Part shown: positions 1 to 9,239 of the stretch, piece after piece | How positions within the stretch are numbered: the first letter of the stretch is position 1 | How the letters are laid out: the number at the start of each line of letters is the position of its first letter | Origin: DB1 sp049323655 | Lineage (GTDB): Bacteria > Desulfobacterota > Desulfobulbia > Desulfobulbales > SURF-16 | Length of the DNA stretch: 64,000 nt | NCBI GenBank assembly: GCA_049323655.1 | Contig: JBMONO010000009.1 | Coordinates: 124,001-188,000, forward strand | Reading direction: 5' to 3' | Notes under the pieces: generated by a model | Told to the model about the DNA's origin: nothing | The model's input: the letters and a program-made list of their open reading frames with translations, nothing else | The model's database searches: none | Translations under genes and position numbers: made by a program

Positions 1-823
1 CGACACCGTTGCCTTTACGCGCCATGAGCCCGCTGATCAACTGCAGATGATCAGCAATATCGGGAACATGATAGGCGACGTTGTTGACCGCGACATCCTG
101 GACATGGCCGATCATGATCTTCAGGGCATCGGCGACCCCGAGCACCACTTCGATGACATCGCTGTCCATGGCCATTTTTCCGTTCCGCACCTCATGAAGC
201 AGGCTCTCGGTGGCATGGGCGAGACGGCTTATTTCCTCCAGAGCCAGGCTGCCCGCCGTTCCCTTGATGGTATGAAAGGCCCGGAAAACCGCATGCACCA
301 CTTCCTGATCATCCGGATTTCTTTCCAGAGAGAGCACGCCGTTTTCAATGCTGCCGAGATAATCGGCCGTCTCATCGAGAAAGCAGTCGAGCAACTCCCG
401 CTCCTTGAGAAAGGCTGGCTCGTCATGCCGTCCGCGGACCGGAGCGGCCACAGTCTTCTCCAGCAACGCCGGATCAATTTGCAAGCCAATTTGCTGAAGA
501 TGAGTGCAGAACTGGCCAAGAAGGGCACGATCACCTCCCCCTGCTGCCGCCTGCTGCTGCATACGGGCAACACATTCACCCAAATTTCGGTAGCTCTCGG
601 CGCTGTCCGGCAGCTCACCCATGATGATCTGCTGCAGCGCCTGCTGAAAGGCAAGAACCATCCCTCCCAGCAGGGAAAGGGAAGAGAGATCGGAGCTGGC
701 GCGTAATTTTTCCAGCAGCTCCAGCAGTTCTCCGACGGAAGAGAGGTCGCCCGGCTCGATCATCATGATCTTCAGCGCCATTTCATCAAGCAGCTCGTTG
801 ATACCCTGTTGCTCACCGGTCAT
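1..823 (-). CDS. CheA-like histidine kinase, N-terminal part with Hpt domain (cut by window edge)
   Basis: Reading leftwards from the ATG at 823, 274 codons stay open to the window edge, so the C-terminal part is missing. Residues about 140-245 form a histidine phosphotransfer domain. The phospho-acceptor is His184 in the motif AFHTIKGTAG, as in CheA P1 domains. The preceding ~135 residues are helical and not recognised, which is unusual because CheA normally starts with its Hpt domain. By family knowledge such a protein passes phosphate from a kinase core to response regulators; that core lies outside this window. A hybrid or CheA-like kinase outside chemotaxis is equally possible. The start was chosen as the first ATG of the open frame. 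Confidence 0.75.
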   Translation of the reverse strand, partial: MTGEQQGINELLDEMALKIMMIEPGDLSSVGELLELLEKLRASSDLSSLSLLGGMVLAFQQALQQIIMGELPDSAESYRNLGECVARMQQQAAAGGGDRALLGQFCTHLQQIGLQIDPALLEKTVAAPVRGRHDEPAFLKERELLDCFLDETADYLGSIENGVLSLERNPDDQEVVHAVFRAFHTIKGTAGSLALEEISRLAHATESLLHEVRNGKMAMDSDVIEVVLGVADALKIMIGHVQDVAVNNVAYHVPDIADHLQLISGLMARKGNGV

Positions 824-934
824 GCAAAACCTCGAACCTGAAAGGGAAGAACGGGATGAGGCAGGGAAAATTCCTTGCTCTCTTTTATATTTGCCCAAAT
901 CGACATTTTTTTTTCAAGCTTTTACCAAACAATT

Positions 935-1042
935 GATGGTTTCGCAAAAAATCGCAAACCATGGCAGGCGGGGAAGTGAAAACAACGAGTTACAATGCAT
1001 TGCCCGTCGGAATCGTCGCTTTTTACGATTCCGACGGGCAAT
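935..1042 (+). repeat. REP-like dispersed repeat, copy 1 (best hairpin)
   Basis: This 108-bp unit starts with GATGGTTTCGCAAAA, passes through a conserved middle (AACAACGAGTTACAATGC) and ends in an 18-bp perfect hairpin: ATTGCCCGTCGGAATCGT at 999-1016 pairs with 1025-1042 around an 8-base loop. Related copies lie at 14176, 18495 and 61476. The hairpin reaches into the stop codon of the TPR lipoprotein gene on the minus strand, so it may also shape that mRNA's 3' end. It lacks a T-tract and is not a canonical terminator. Apart from this repeat, 824-1041 shows no gene. Confidence 0.8.
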
Positions 1043-2652
1043 TACCGTGCAACAGCACTCGATTCTTCACCGAGCAGGCCCGGATCGATCTGACGCAGTT
1101 CGTCCTCAATGGCCTGCAGGTTCTGCGTCACCTTATCGATGATCTCGGCCCGGGGATATTTTTCCGTGACCTGGCGCAGTAACCGGCGGGATTCGAGAAG
1201 CAGTCGGCCTTTCACCGTCGGGTCGTTCTGCCGGCGTGCCTTGAGAAAAAGGGCCGCTGCCTCTTTACGAACTTCCGTGGCCGCCTGGGTTGACACCTCG
1301 ACTATTCGCGCCTCGGCCCGGTCACGCCAGGAGGGCTCCATACCAAGTTCTTCGAACAGGGCAAGGGCCTCGGCAAACTGCATATGGTCGACCATGGCCT
1401 CTGCCTCCTGCCACCTGCTTTCCAGCTCCTCCTCAAGCCCTGTTGTCGGCGGGACGATTACCTCTCCCATCGGTGCCGGCTCGCCGGGCACCACCGCCTC
1501 TTCCGCCGGCGCGACCGTCGCCGGCAACGCTATGCCGGCCACCAGTGAACGGGCGGCCTCGGTATAAACTGAAGCAGGAAATTCTTCCTCCAGTTGCCGT
1601 ACGCTGTCCAGCACCGCCTCCGGCGGATTGCCGGCCTCATGAGTGAGCCGTCCATAGAGGGCCTGCCGGAAGAGATCAAGCTCCCTGCCATGCGCATCGT
1701 GACCATCAAGAAGAGAGAGCATCTGGCCAATATTGCCCTCCTCCCGTTTCAGCGCGGTAAAGAAGCGGGCAACGTGCTGATATTCACGCCGAGCCGCCGA
1801 ATAATCGCCCAGGGCAAAGAAAATCTCTGCAGCCTGCAGGCGCAGAGGCCAGCCCTCCATCGCGTTAGCCGCGCCGGCCACCTCCAGCAGAACATCTGCG
1901 GCCTCGGCCAGCCGACCTGCATCCTTTAAGGCCTGACCATAGATGCGTCGGACCTCGATACCGGCAGCCATCTCGGGATTGGCGGTCCGCAGGTTTTCAT
2001 AGGCGCTGATCACCCCGGCCGGATCGCCCTGCTGTTGCCGGTAACGGAGAACATCCCCGCCCTGACGTGCCACAATATCACGATACTTTTCGAGCTGTCC
2101 CGGCAAGGCGGCGGCGGCCACGGAAAAAACGGACTCGCATTGCGTTTCGGCAAAGGTAATATCCTGCCGCAACACGGCAAAAGGGGCGGCTGGATTGTCG
2201 GTTGCCAGGGGGGCATCCTCTTCCAGCATAACGGCAAGCTGTTCATAGCCCTTGGCAACCGCTGTCAGCAATTCATAGCACTGATCCCATTTCGCCTGAT
2301 CCGGCAAGGGATAATCGTACATGGCAAAGCTGCCGGCCAGTTCTCGCCACTGTTCCATCCGCGTTCGATAGGTATCGTGCCTGGTCGCGACAAAGGCCGC
2401 ATCCGGCAGGAGATCGCCGAGGCGAAGGAGTGGAGCCGGGGGAGGAGGCGGGGCGGGGGCAACGGGGCCGGGCGCCGGCTGAACAGCTTGCGGAGCCGGC
2501 GCCGGATGGCTCTCCTCGTAAGGAGGCACCTTTTTTTTCGGCGAAACCGTTTCCCAGGTCGACCGTGCGGCACCGCAGCCGGCCAGAAGGGAAATCAGGC
2601 AGGCTGCGCCAAGCAGATTGCCCGTGATGGACCAGATTGTTGGACGTGACAT
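1042..2652 (-). CDS. TPR-repeat outer-membrane lipoprotein next to PBP1 (Lpo-like candidate)
   Basis: The 536-residue product has a lipoprotein signal peptide with lipobox LLAGC (Cys26). A proline/alanine linker (about residues 50-75) follows, then long helical stretches that look like tetratricopeptide repeats, in two blocks separated by a second Pro-rich linker around residues 375-410. The start at 2652 is preferred because GAGG lies about 9 bases upstream; an ATG at 2676 would overlap the end of the upstream PBP gene. The gene follows the class A PBP directly on the same strand. In E. coli the TPR-containing lipoprotein LpoA activates PBP1A from the outer membrane, so a similar role is a reasonable inference but is not shown by sequence identity here. 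Confidence 0.75.
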   Translation of the reverse strand: MSRPTIWSITGNLLGAACLISLLAGCGAARSTWETVSPKKKVPPYEESHPAPAPQAVQPAPGPVAPAPPPPPAPLLRLGDLLPDAAFVATRHDTYRTRMEQWRELAGSFAMYDYPLPDQAKWDQCYELLTAVAKGYEQLAVMLEEDAPLATDNPAAPFAVLRQDITFAETQCESVFSVAAAALPGQLEKYRDIVARQGGDVLRYRQQQGDPAGVISAYENLRTANPEMAAGIEVRRIYGQALKDAGRLAEAADVLLEVAGAANAMEGWPLRLQAAEIFFALGDYSAARREYQHVARFFTALKREEGNIGQMLSLLDGHDAHGRELDLFRQALYGRLTHEAGNPPEAVLDSVRQLEEEFPASVYTEAARSLVAGIALPATVAPAEEAVVPGEPAPMGEVIVPPTTGLEEELESRWQEAEAMVDHMQFAEALALFEELGMEPSWRDRAEARIVEVSTQAATEVRKEAAALFLKARRQNDPTVKGRLLLESRRLLRQVTEKYPRAEIIDKVTQNLQAIEDELRQIDPGLLGEESSAVAR

Positions 2653-2668
2653 TGTTATATGCCTCATT

Positions 2669-5600
2669 TTATTCATTGTTGCTGTTCTGCCAGTATGGAC
2701 GGAAGGTGCGCTCCACCTCCACCTCCCCGCCGGGCAAAGTCTTTCCGAAGGTGACGACCGCGGCTCGTGTCTGTTCGCCACCGCTCACCGGCAGCCCGCC
2801 GGTGGCCTCGCTGACCGGGACGGCAACCTGCCCGAGCTCCGGGTAGACGAGAGGCACCTCCCCCTGACCACTAAATGCCAGATCAACAATATCAAGGGCA
2901 GTGGCGTATTTCTTGGCGCGCACAACACTGGCGGCCGTCCTGGCCCAGATCGGCAAGGCCCCGCTGGAACCGGCGATGCGGGTTGAACGCCGGGTCATCG
3001 GTCGGTTGTCGTCAAAACCGACGTAAGCGGCAACGGTATAGAGTTGTTCGTTCACGGTCAGACTTGCGCCCCGGTCATGGATGGCCGGCACCGCGCCGGC
3101 AAAAGAAGCGTTGGTGAAACGGTTCGAGGTGCCGGTCTTGCCGAGTACAGGCACCCGCAGGCCAAGCTGGACCAATTCGCCTCGCAGCACCGGATCATCA
3201 CTTGCGAGCAGCACATTGTCGGCGGCATAGCGGCCGGTACCGAAACGTACCACGTTGCGCAGGATGTCATTGACCGCAAGGGTCGTTCGCGTGTCCAGCA
3301 GCCGTCGCCGGCTGACCGGGGTTGCATAGATGATGTCTCCGTCCGCCGACTCAATCCGGTCAAGCAGGGCAAGACCCGGATTTTCATCTTTGCCGGCCCG
3401 GAAGACAAATCCGGTCGTCAATGTTTCATAGACCCGGGCCAGCTCGAAGAGACTGACGACATTGGAGCCAAGCGGAAAAGAGAGCACCGGTTCGAGTGCA
3501 CTGGTCACTCCCATTTCCCGGGCAAGGGCAATGAGATAGCGCAGGCCGGCCAGTATCCGGAAATCACGAATGGCATGGAGGACCTCGTCGTCATAGGGCG
3601 GCAGGGCCGTGAGCTTGCCCAGCGCCTCATCCATGTGTGAACCAAGCAGATCGACCGCGGCCACACTGAGCTGATCGTCGATGCGGACACTGCCGACAAA
3701 ATCACGGCGCTCCAAGTCGGTCATCTGTTCAAGCTGCGCGAACAGCGCCTGGCGGAGAACCGGTCGCCAGTCCGCTCCCGGGGTGCCGTCCGTATATTTG
3801 AGGCGATAGCGGCCTTCGCTCGTCGCCCCGCCGATGGTCCGGGCGTACAGACCGGGGATAAAGATCCCGGCGGTCTCCGGTCGCTCCAGTTCCGCGAGAA
3901 ACTGGCGCTGCAGTTTGCGGTACCGCATGAAATTGCGGCCAACGATCTGGGCGCGAATGCCGGCCTCTTCACCCGACACGTCATCGGTCAGGGCGTCAAG
4001 CTCACTTTCAAAACGGTCGCTGTAATGGATGAACGCCAGGTTGTTGACATCCTCCTGATGGCCATCAAAGATCAGATCAGCCTCACTCGCCGCGATCGCC
4101 TGTTCGAAGGCAGCCTGCTCCAGGGCTGACTGTTCCACCAGGATGCCCATCTCATCGCGGACCCGGCGCACATAATCCTGATACGACTCCCCCTTTTCCC
4201 GCCCCATGCCGACATGGGCGACCAACTCTTTGAACTGGGCAGGAGTCAGCTTGTCACAGAGATGGTACAGCAGCCAGACCGAGGCGACGTTTTCCGAATG
4301 AACGCCGGCCCAGTTCATGGAAACCCATTTATGGGGGCTGACGTGATCGGGCCGGGGTATATACGCCTGTCGATGAAAAATAAAGATATTGCGGGCATTG
4401 TTAAGCGGGTCGAGGGGATTCCAGCCGAGCTGGATGGCCGCGGCGTAGAGTAACGGCTTCATCGCCGATCCCATCGGTCGCTTGCCTGCCACTGCCCGGT
4501 TATAGTGGAAATTATCCATGCCGCCGACCAGCGACTGCATCCTGCCCTGCTGCATGACCAGCGCCGCTCCCTGCAGTTCGGGATATTTTTCCAGGTCAAA
4601 ACGGTATGTCCCGGGTTCCCTGCCGATTTCCCGCAACGAGACAAAAACCAGATCACCGGGCCGAATCTCCCGCAGCAGCATGGGGAGATCCCGGCGAGAA
4701 GCTGAACTCCAGCGCTGGCCCTGGTACTGCACCAGGGAAGACAGCAGCGGCAGCAGCCCCTCTTCATCAATGATCCCCTGCCTCGTCCCCTCATCGCCGT
4801 TTTCTGCAAATTCGATCAGGATGGCGGCCGGTGATCCGTTCCGGACCTCCCTGACCCGGGCGACGAAAAACTGGCCCTCAATCGGGTCACGGGCCCCGAA
4901 TGGCATCTCGGCGTAAAGCTTCTGCAACTCCCGGCCATTGTAACCGCGCAGTCGCACGTCAAGCCGGCTCAACTCGCGCTGAACGGCAAAGAGAGTCCCC
5001 TCCTGTAACACCTTATCAATACTGGTGAAGATCCGCACCCCGGAGGTGGCGACGTTGTCGATCCCATAATCCTTAAGAGCCGCCTCCACTTCAGGGTCAT
5101 CCAGTCCGTCTTTGACGAGATCCATCAAGGTATTGAGCCGGAACTGCATCGTCCCCTGTTTAAAGGGAATTTCCCGATTGCACTCCTGGGCCATCTGCTC
5201 CGCGGTAATCATGCCGAGGTCGGCCATCTGCCGCAGCACATAAGCGGCCCGCACCCGAGCATTCTCCCTGGCCCGGACGACTTTCTCCTCATCCCGCTGG
5301 ATAAAAGGATTATAATAATTGGGACGCTTGACGCTGCCGGCGATAAAGGCCGCTTCCAGCAGATCGAGATCACCGGGTTTTTTGTCGAAATAATAGCGGG
5401 CCGCCACTCCGAGACCACGGCCATTACCGCTGACATAAAACTGGTTGGCATAAAATTCGAGGATCTTTTCCTTGGAATAATGGCGTTCCAGCCGCAAAGC
5501 AAAGAGGAGCTCAGTCAGTTTGGCCCGAATGGAACGGCCTTGTCGCTCAAAGAGATTTTTCGCGGTCTGCTGGGTGATGGTGCTGCCGCCCTGCACCACT

Positions 5601-5944
5601 CTGCCGGCTCGGAGATTGACGAGCATAGCCCGGGCGAAACCAGGAAGATCGACCCCGTGATGCCGAAAAAAATGATGATCCTCCGCAGCAACGATGGCCT
5701 GAACAAAATTTTGCGGCAACTCCTCATAAGTCAGATACTGGCGGTGGGCGTCCTGGAAAAATACCCCGATCTTGGTCACCCCATCCGCGTAATAAACAGG
5801 GCTTTCCATGGCCAGGATTTTTCTGATATTGTCCTGCCTGATCGCATCGCCCGGGGCGAAAACAACCAGCCACTGATACAATCCGACCGCGCCGATCACG
5901 GCCAGAAGAAGGACACCGAGAAAAATATATGGAATTTTTTTCAT
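2669..5944 (-). CDS. Large class A penicillin-binding protein (PBP1, glycosyltransferase/transpeptidase)
   Basis: This bifunctional peptidoglycan synthase has 1091 residues from the chosen start. A signal anchor (about residues 4-28) is followed by a GT51 glycosyltransferase domain with AAEDHHFFRHHGVD (catalytic Glu88) and QGGSTITQQTAKN. The transpeptidase domain has the nucleophile motif SAMK (Ser493), the second motif SEN (about 550) and KTGTS (about 936). About 250 residues, mostly charged and helical, lie between SEN and the conserved PLGSNVVSLFELA segment. That is a large insertion relative to E. coli PBP1A (850 residues). No good ribosome site fits any start; ATG 5944 was chosen because it places the anchor at the N-terminus. 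The stop lies next to the downstream TPR lipoprotein gene. Confidence 0.9.
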   Translation of the reverse strand: MKKIPYIFLGVLLLAVIGAVGLYQWLVVFAPGDAIRQDNIRKILAMESPVYYADGVTKIGVFFQDAHRQYLTYEELPQNFVQAIVAAEDHHFFRHHGVDLPGFARAMLVNLRAGRVVQGGSTITQQTAKNLFERQGRSIRAKLTELLFALRLERHYSKEKILEFYANQFYVSGNGRGLGVAARYYFDKKPGDLDLLEAAFIAGSVKRPNYYNPFIQRDEEKVVRARENARVRAAYVLRQMADLGMITAEQMAQECNREIPFKQGTMQFRLNTLMDLVKDGLDDPEVEAALKDYGIDNVATSGVRIFTSIDKVLQEGTLFAVQRELSRLDVRLRGYNGRELQKLYAEMPFGARDPIEGQFFVARVREVRNGSPAAILIEFAENGDEGTRQGIIDEEGLLPLLSSLVQYQGQRWSSASRRDLPMLLREIRPGDLVFVSLREIGREPGTYRFDLEKYPELQGAALVMQQGRMQSLVGGMDNFHYNRAVAGKRPMGSAMKPLLYAAAIQLGWNPLDPLNNARNIFIFHRQAYIPRPDHVSPHKWVSMNWAGVHSENVASVWLLYHLCDKLTPAQFKELVAHVGMGREKGESYQDYVRRVRDEMGILVEQSALEQAAFEQAIAASEADLIFDGHQEDVNNLAFIHYSDRFESELDALTDDVSGEEAGIRAQIVGRNFMRYRKLQRQFLAELERPETAGIFIPGLYARTIGGATSEGRYRLKYTDGTPGADWRPVLRQALFAQLEQMTDLERRDFVGSVRIDDQLSVAAVDLLGSHMDEALGKLTALPPYDDEVLHAIRDFRILAGLRYLIALAREMGVTSALEPVLSFPLGSNVVSLFELARVYETLTTGFVFRAGKDENPGLALLDRIESADGDIIYATPVSRRRLLDTRTTLAVNDILRNVVRFGTGRYAADNVLLASDDPVLRGELVQLGLRVPVLGKTGTSNRFTNASFAGAVPAIHDRGASLTVNEQLYTVAAYVGFDDNRPMTRRSTRIAGSSGALPIWARTAASVVRAKKYATALDIVDLAFSGQGEVPLVYPELGQVAVPVSEATGGLPVSGGEQTRAAVVTFGKTLPGGEVEVERTFRPYWQNSNNE

Positions 5945-6275
5945 CGTTCGCGTACAAAGGAGAAATGAATCACTACTCATAGTGAAGCAGGGGGAAAAAG
6001 TCGGCATTTTAACAACACCGACTGTTTTCCCGAGATCAGCCGGGCAATCGTCCGCAGCTGCGTCAGCAGCAGTTCAAGACTATTTAATTGCATTTCGCTT
6101 CCGTGTCATGTAAGAAATCATCTTTTCATGCATGACGGTTTCATCAGCCTTTTTCCGCAACGCTTTGCACCGGGCCGGAAAAATTCTGTCAGGATGCGAA
6201 AACAACATTCAGCATGGGCGCCTGACCTGTGATAACACAGAACAGGGCGCGTCCGCCAACCGCAAAAGTGAAAAA
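5945..6275. promoter_or_regulatory. Divergent intergenic region between PBP1 and lytic transglycosylase genes
   Basis: About 330 bases separate two divergent cell-wall genes, one making and one cleaving peptidoglycan. The region must hold both promoters. A small palindrome TCATGCATGA lies near 6126-6135. No convincing -35/-10 pair stands out on either strand, and the short open frames extending into it lack ribosome sites. Confidence 0.35.
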
Positions 6276-7958
6276 ATGCGACGTTCATCCTACATTTTTT
6301 GCCTGCCGTTCTTCCTGACTCTCCTCTGGGGTTGCGCTGCCACGGATACTTCCCGCCAGATCGCCGCACCCGCGGACCTCTATTATGATACGGCCGAGGC
6401 GGACGACCAGTCGGCTGCCGATCAGACCCCCGCCGAACCGGAGACAACGGTGGCCGAGGAACTCAGAGAACTGGCAAAGCTGGGAATCTGGACACCGCAG
6501 ACCCGTTATGAGTTAGAGGAAGAGGTCAACTACGATTTCCCGATGGCCATGAACAAGGAAGTCGAATTCTATCTCGACTTTTTCCAGAACAAACAACGGA
6601 AACTCTTCAGTCGCTGGCTGGAACGATCGACCCGTTACCTGCCGATGATCAAAGAGGAATTACGCGGGGCCGGTCTGCCCGAGGATCTTGCCTACCTGCC
6701 GCTGATCGAAAGCGGCTACAGCCTCACCGCCTTTTCCACTGCCAAGGCCGTCGGGCCCTGGCAGTTCATGCGGCCCACTGCCCTTGATTACGGCCTGGAA
6801 ATCAATAAATACGTCGACGAACGGCGGGATCCGGAAAAATCAACCAAAGCGGCCGTCTCCCTGCTCGCCAATCTCTATGACATGTTCGGCGACTGGCATC
6901 TGGCCGTGGCTGCTTACAATGCCGGCTGCGGCAAGATCAAAAAAGGTCTGGAAAATTACCAGACCAACGATTTCTGGGAACTTGCCCAGCAGCAGTATCT
7001 AGCCGACGAGACCAAGCATTTCGTGCCGAAGCTGATCGCCGCCATCATGATCGCCAAAAACCCGGAAAAATACGGCTTCACCGGCATCAATTACGAACCG
7101 CCGCTGGCCTACGAAACCGTCGAGGTGCCGGCCGGCACCTCGCTGCTCGCCGTCCAGGCCGCCTGCAAGGCCGATCTCGAGACGCTGCGCAATCTTAACC
7201 GGCAGCTACCGCAACTGATAACCCCGCCCGGTGCCGAAACCTACACACTGAAGGTGCCGGTGGGCAGCAAAGAGATGGTGCTTGCAAACCTGCCCAGAGT
7301 GCGGCCCACCATCTCTGTCGAGTATAAAACCCATGTGGTGGAAAACAGGGGTGAAACCCTGACTCAGATCTGTGCACTGTACAATGTCAGCAAAACAACC
7401 CTGCTCAAGGCCAACAATCTCCGCACCTCGAAGCTGACCGTTGGCCAGCGCCTGCAGATCCCGACCCGGACGACCAACTATGTCGTCATGGACGAGAGCT
7501 CCCCAGCCCTCGCCGCGGCCCAGCCGGGCATGGTGCTGCATGAGGTCAAGGCGGGTGAAACCCTTTCCTTCATCTGCAGGCGCTACAATGTGCCGACGGA
7601 GATGGTCGTTGCCTGGAACAACCTGGCAAACGCCGACAGTATCAAGGCTGGTCAGCTCTTGACTCTTCATGTCTCCGACCCAACGGCACCAACCCTGGCA
7701 GCGGTGGAAGATCCGCCGGAGAAGAAATCCGCCGGCGCGGACCGCACCCTCCAGCCCTCGACCTACACGGTACGCAAGGGAGATACGCTGTGGAGCATCT
7801 CTCAGCGCTTCAACCTGACTCCGGAACAGATCAGGAAATGGAACGATATCCGGGGCAGTGTCATTCAGCCCGGCACCGTTCTCCAGGTCAGCGCCCCGGC
7901 TGAGCCCGAGGTCGTTTCCATGATCCCAGGAAAAACCAAAAGAAAACGGTCGCTGTAA
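6276..7958 (+). CDS. mltD: Membrane-bound lytic murein transglycosylase with LysM repeats (MltD-like)
   Basis: The 560-residue lipoprotein has a signal peptide ending in the lipobox LLWGC (Cys20). A Slt-type lysozyme-like domain spans about residues 110-260, with catalytic Glu145 in LIESGYSLTAFS and the typical GPWQFM and AAYNAG motifs. Three LysM peptidoglycan-binding modules follow at about 353-398, 421-465 and 497-539, each beginning with a GETL or GDTL turn. The family cleaves glycan strands to 1,6-anhydro-muropeptides during wall growth and septation. ATG 6276 was chosen over upstream in-frame ATGs because it starts the lipoprotein signal. The gene is divergent from the PBP1 gene. Confidence 0.92.
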   Translation: MRRSSYIFCLPFFLTLLWGCAATDTSRQIAAPADLYYDTAEADDQSAADQTPAEPETTVAEELRELAKLGIWTPQTRYELEEEVNYDFPMAMNKEVEFYLDFFQNKQRKLFSRWLERSTRYLPMIKEELRGAGLPEDLAYLPLIESGYSLTAFSTAKAVGPWQFMRPTALDYGLEINKYVDERRDPEKSTKAAVSLLANLYDMFGDWHLAVAAYNAGCGKIKKGLENYQTNDFWELAQQQYLADETKHFVPKLIAAIMIAKNPEKYGFTGINYEPPLAYETVEVPAGTSLLAVQAACKADLETLRNLNRQLPQLITPPGAETYTLKVPVGSKEMVLANLPRVRPTISVEYKTHVVENRGETLTQICALYNVSKTTLLKANNLRTSKLTVGQRLQIPTRTTNYVVMDESSPALAAAQPGMVLHEVKAGETLSFICRRYNVPTEMVVAWNNLANADSIKAGQLLTLHVSDPTAPTLAAVEDPPEKKSAGADRTLQPSTYTVRKGDTLWSISQRFNLTPEQIRKWNDIRGSVIQPGTVLQVSAPAEPEVVSMIPGKTKRKRSL

Positions 7959-7973
7959 CCGTCTTTTTCATTC

Positions 7974-8789
7974 ATGGAGATTGCCGGCAAAACAGCTCTG
8001 GTTCTCGGCGCCGCCATGGGAATCGGCAAGGCAATTGCCTTGACCCTGGCCGAGGCCGGCGCCCGCGTTGTCTTCACCTGGTATGACTGGCCGGAGGCGG
8101 CCCGGGCAACCATGGCGGAATTTGCCGATCGCGGTTTTGACCATCTTGCTCTCCAGGTTGACCTGCGCCAGCCCGGGGAAATTGACCGACTTTTTACCGC
8201 CATTGAGGCTCGCTACCACGGCCTTGACATTCTCATCAACAACATCGAACGCGGCGGCATGCCGGTGGTGCATGGCGCTTACACTGGCGAGCAGTGGGAT
8301 CTGGAGATGGAAACCACCCTGAAGGCAAAATGGTTTGTCATGAACCGGGCCCTGCCGCTGCTGACAGCATCAAATGACGGGGCTGCCATCATCTTTTCCT
8401 CCATCGCCGCACTGGTCGGCCGCAGCGGCCCGGCCGGACTCATTTTCAATGACGGGTACAGCGCCGCCAACCGCGCCGTCTCCTCCTTCACTGAAACCTG
8501 GGCCCGGCTCGCCGCCCCCGGCGTCCGGGTCAACGAGCTGATGCTCGGCTTTTTCGCCACCCGCCACGCCGAAGGCACCCGGGGCTGGTCCCTGCTCAGC
8601 GAGGAAGAGAAACAAGCCATTGTCGATCATACCCTGCTGCGTCGCACCGGCACCCTGGATGATATCATCAGGGCGGTCTTCTTTCTCCTCCGCGATGCCA
8701 CCTTCATGACCGGCGTCACTCTCCGCCTCGACGGCGGCTACCCCCTCGGAGCATCGGCGGTGCCGCCGCTCCCGCAAGGGGTGGTCTGA
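7974..8789 (+). CDS. Short-chain dehydrogenase/reductase family protein lacking the catalytic lysine
   Basis: The 271-residue protein has an SDR Rossmann fold. The cofactor loop is LGAAMGIG (residues 11-18), the conserved NN pair is at 89-90, the catalytic serine region is FSS (141-143), and the C-terminus has LRLDGGY. The active-site tyrosine is Tyr162 in GYSAAN, but position 166, normally the essential lysine of YxxxK, is asparagine. The protein may therefore be a weak or non-classical oxidoreductase, or a binding protein. The gene starts 15 bases after mltD and could be cotranscribed with it. The substrate is unknown; relatives include 3-oxoacyl-ACP reductases. Confidence 0.8.
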   Translation: MEIAGKTALVLGAAMGIGKAIALTLAEAGARVVFTWYDWPEAARATMAEFADRGFDHLALQVDLRQPGEIDRLFTAIEARYHGLDILINNIERGGMPVVHGAYTGEQWDLEMETTLKAKWFVMNRALPLLTASNDGAAIIFSSIAALVGRSGPAGLIFNDGYSAANRAVSSFTETWARLAAPGVRVNELMLGFFATRHAEGTRGWSLLSEEEKQAIVDHTLLRRTGTLDDIIRAVFFLLRDATFMTGVTLRLDGGYPLGASAVPPLPQGVV

Positions 8790-8810
8790 GCGCGCGACCA
8801 CCGCGGCGGA

Positions 8811-9107
8811 TCATTGCTGCTTGCGCTGCGCCTCCACCCTTTTCAGCACCTCCTCCATGGCCCAGACCGGAATCTGGTGCATGATCACCTCCACCGCCGC
8901 CTGCTTGATCGAATCCGGGTCCCGGGGGTTTTCCGGTTTGGCCTCAGCCAGCACGTCTTCCGCGTCATACCAGCAGAGTTCATTGCCCTGTTTGTCATAC
9001 ACCGTCAGAATCCGCCGGTTGTTTTCATGGATATGTTCCTCCTCGATGACATTGCCGACAATCTGCAACGCCACCTCATAGGGGAGAAATTTTTCTTCAT
9101 CGCTCAT
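8811..9107 (-). CDS. Conserved-looking small hypothetical protein (98 aa)
   Basis: This soluble, acidic 98-residue protein has no signal peptide or membrane segment. It has a beta-like centre (RRILTVYDKQGNELCWYDAE) and an amphipathic C-terminal helix. A ribosome site (GGAGG) lies shortly before the ATG. It faces the SDR gene tail to tail and is divergent from the deaminase gene at 9240. I do not recognise the family, and no function can be given. Confidence 0.65.
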   Translation of the reverse strand: MSDEEKFLPYEVALQIVGNVIEEEHIHENNRRILTVYDKQGNELCWYDAEDVLAEAKPENPRDPDSIKQAAVEVIMHQIPVWAMEEVLKRVEAQRKQQ

Positions 9108-9239
9108 TGCTGCCTCCTGAACAGATCATTTGAAAAGGTCACGCCGTGATTGCCCTGCCACCGCATGCGCCACTATTTTTCTTTGACGCCGCGGCCGTGA
9201 ATCGTTATGCTGGAAGACCATCCGACACAAGGAGTCGAC

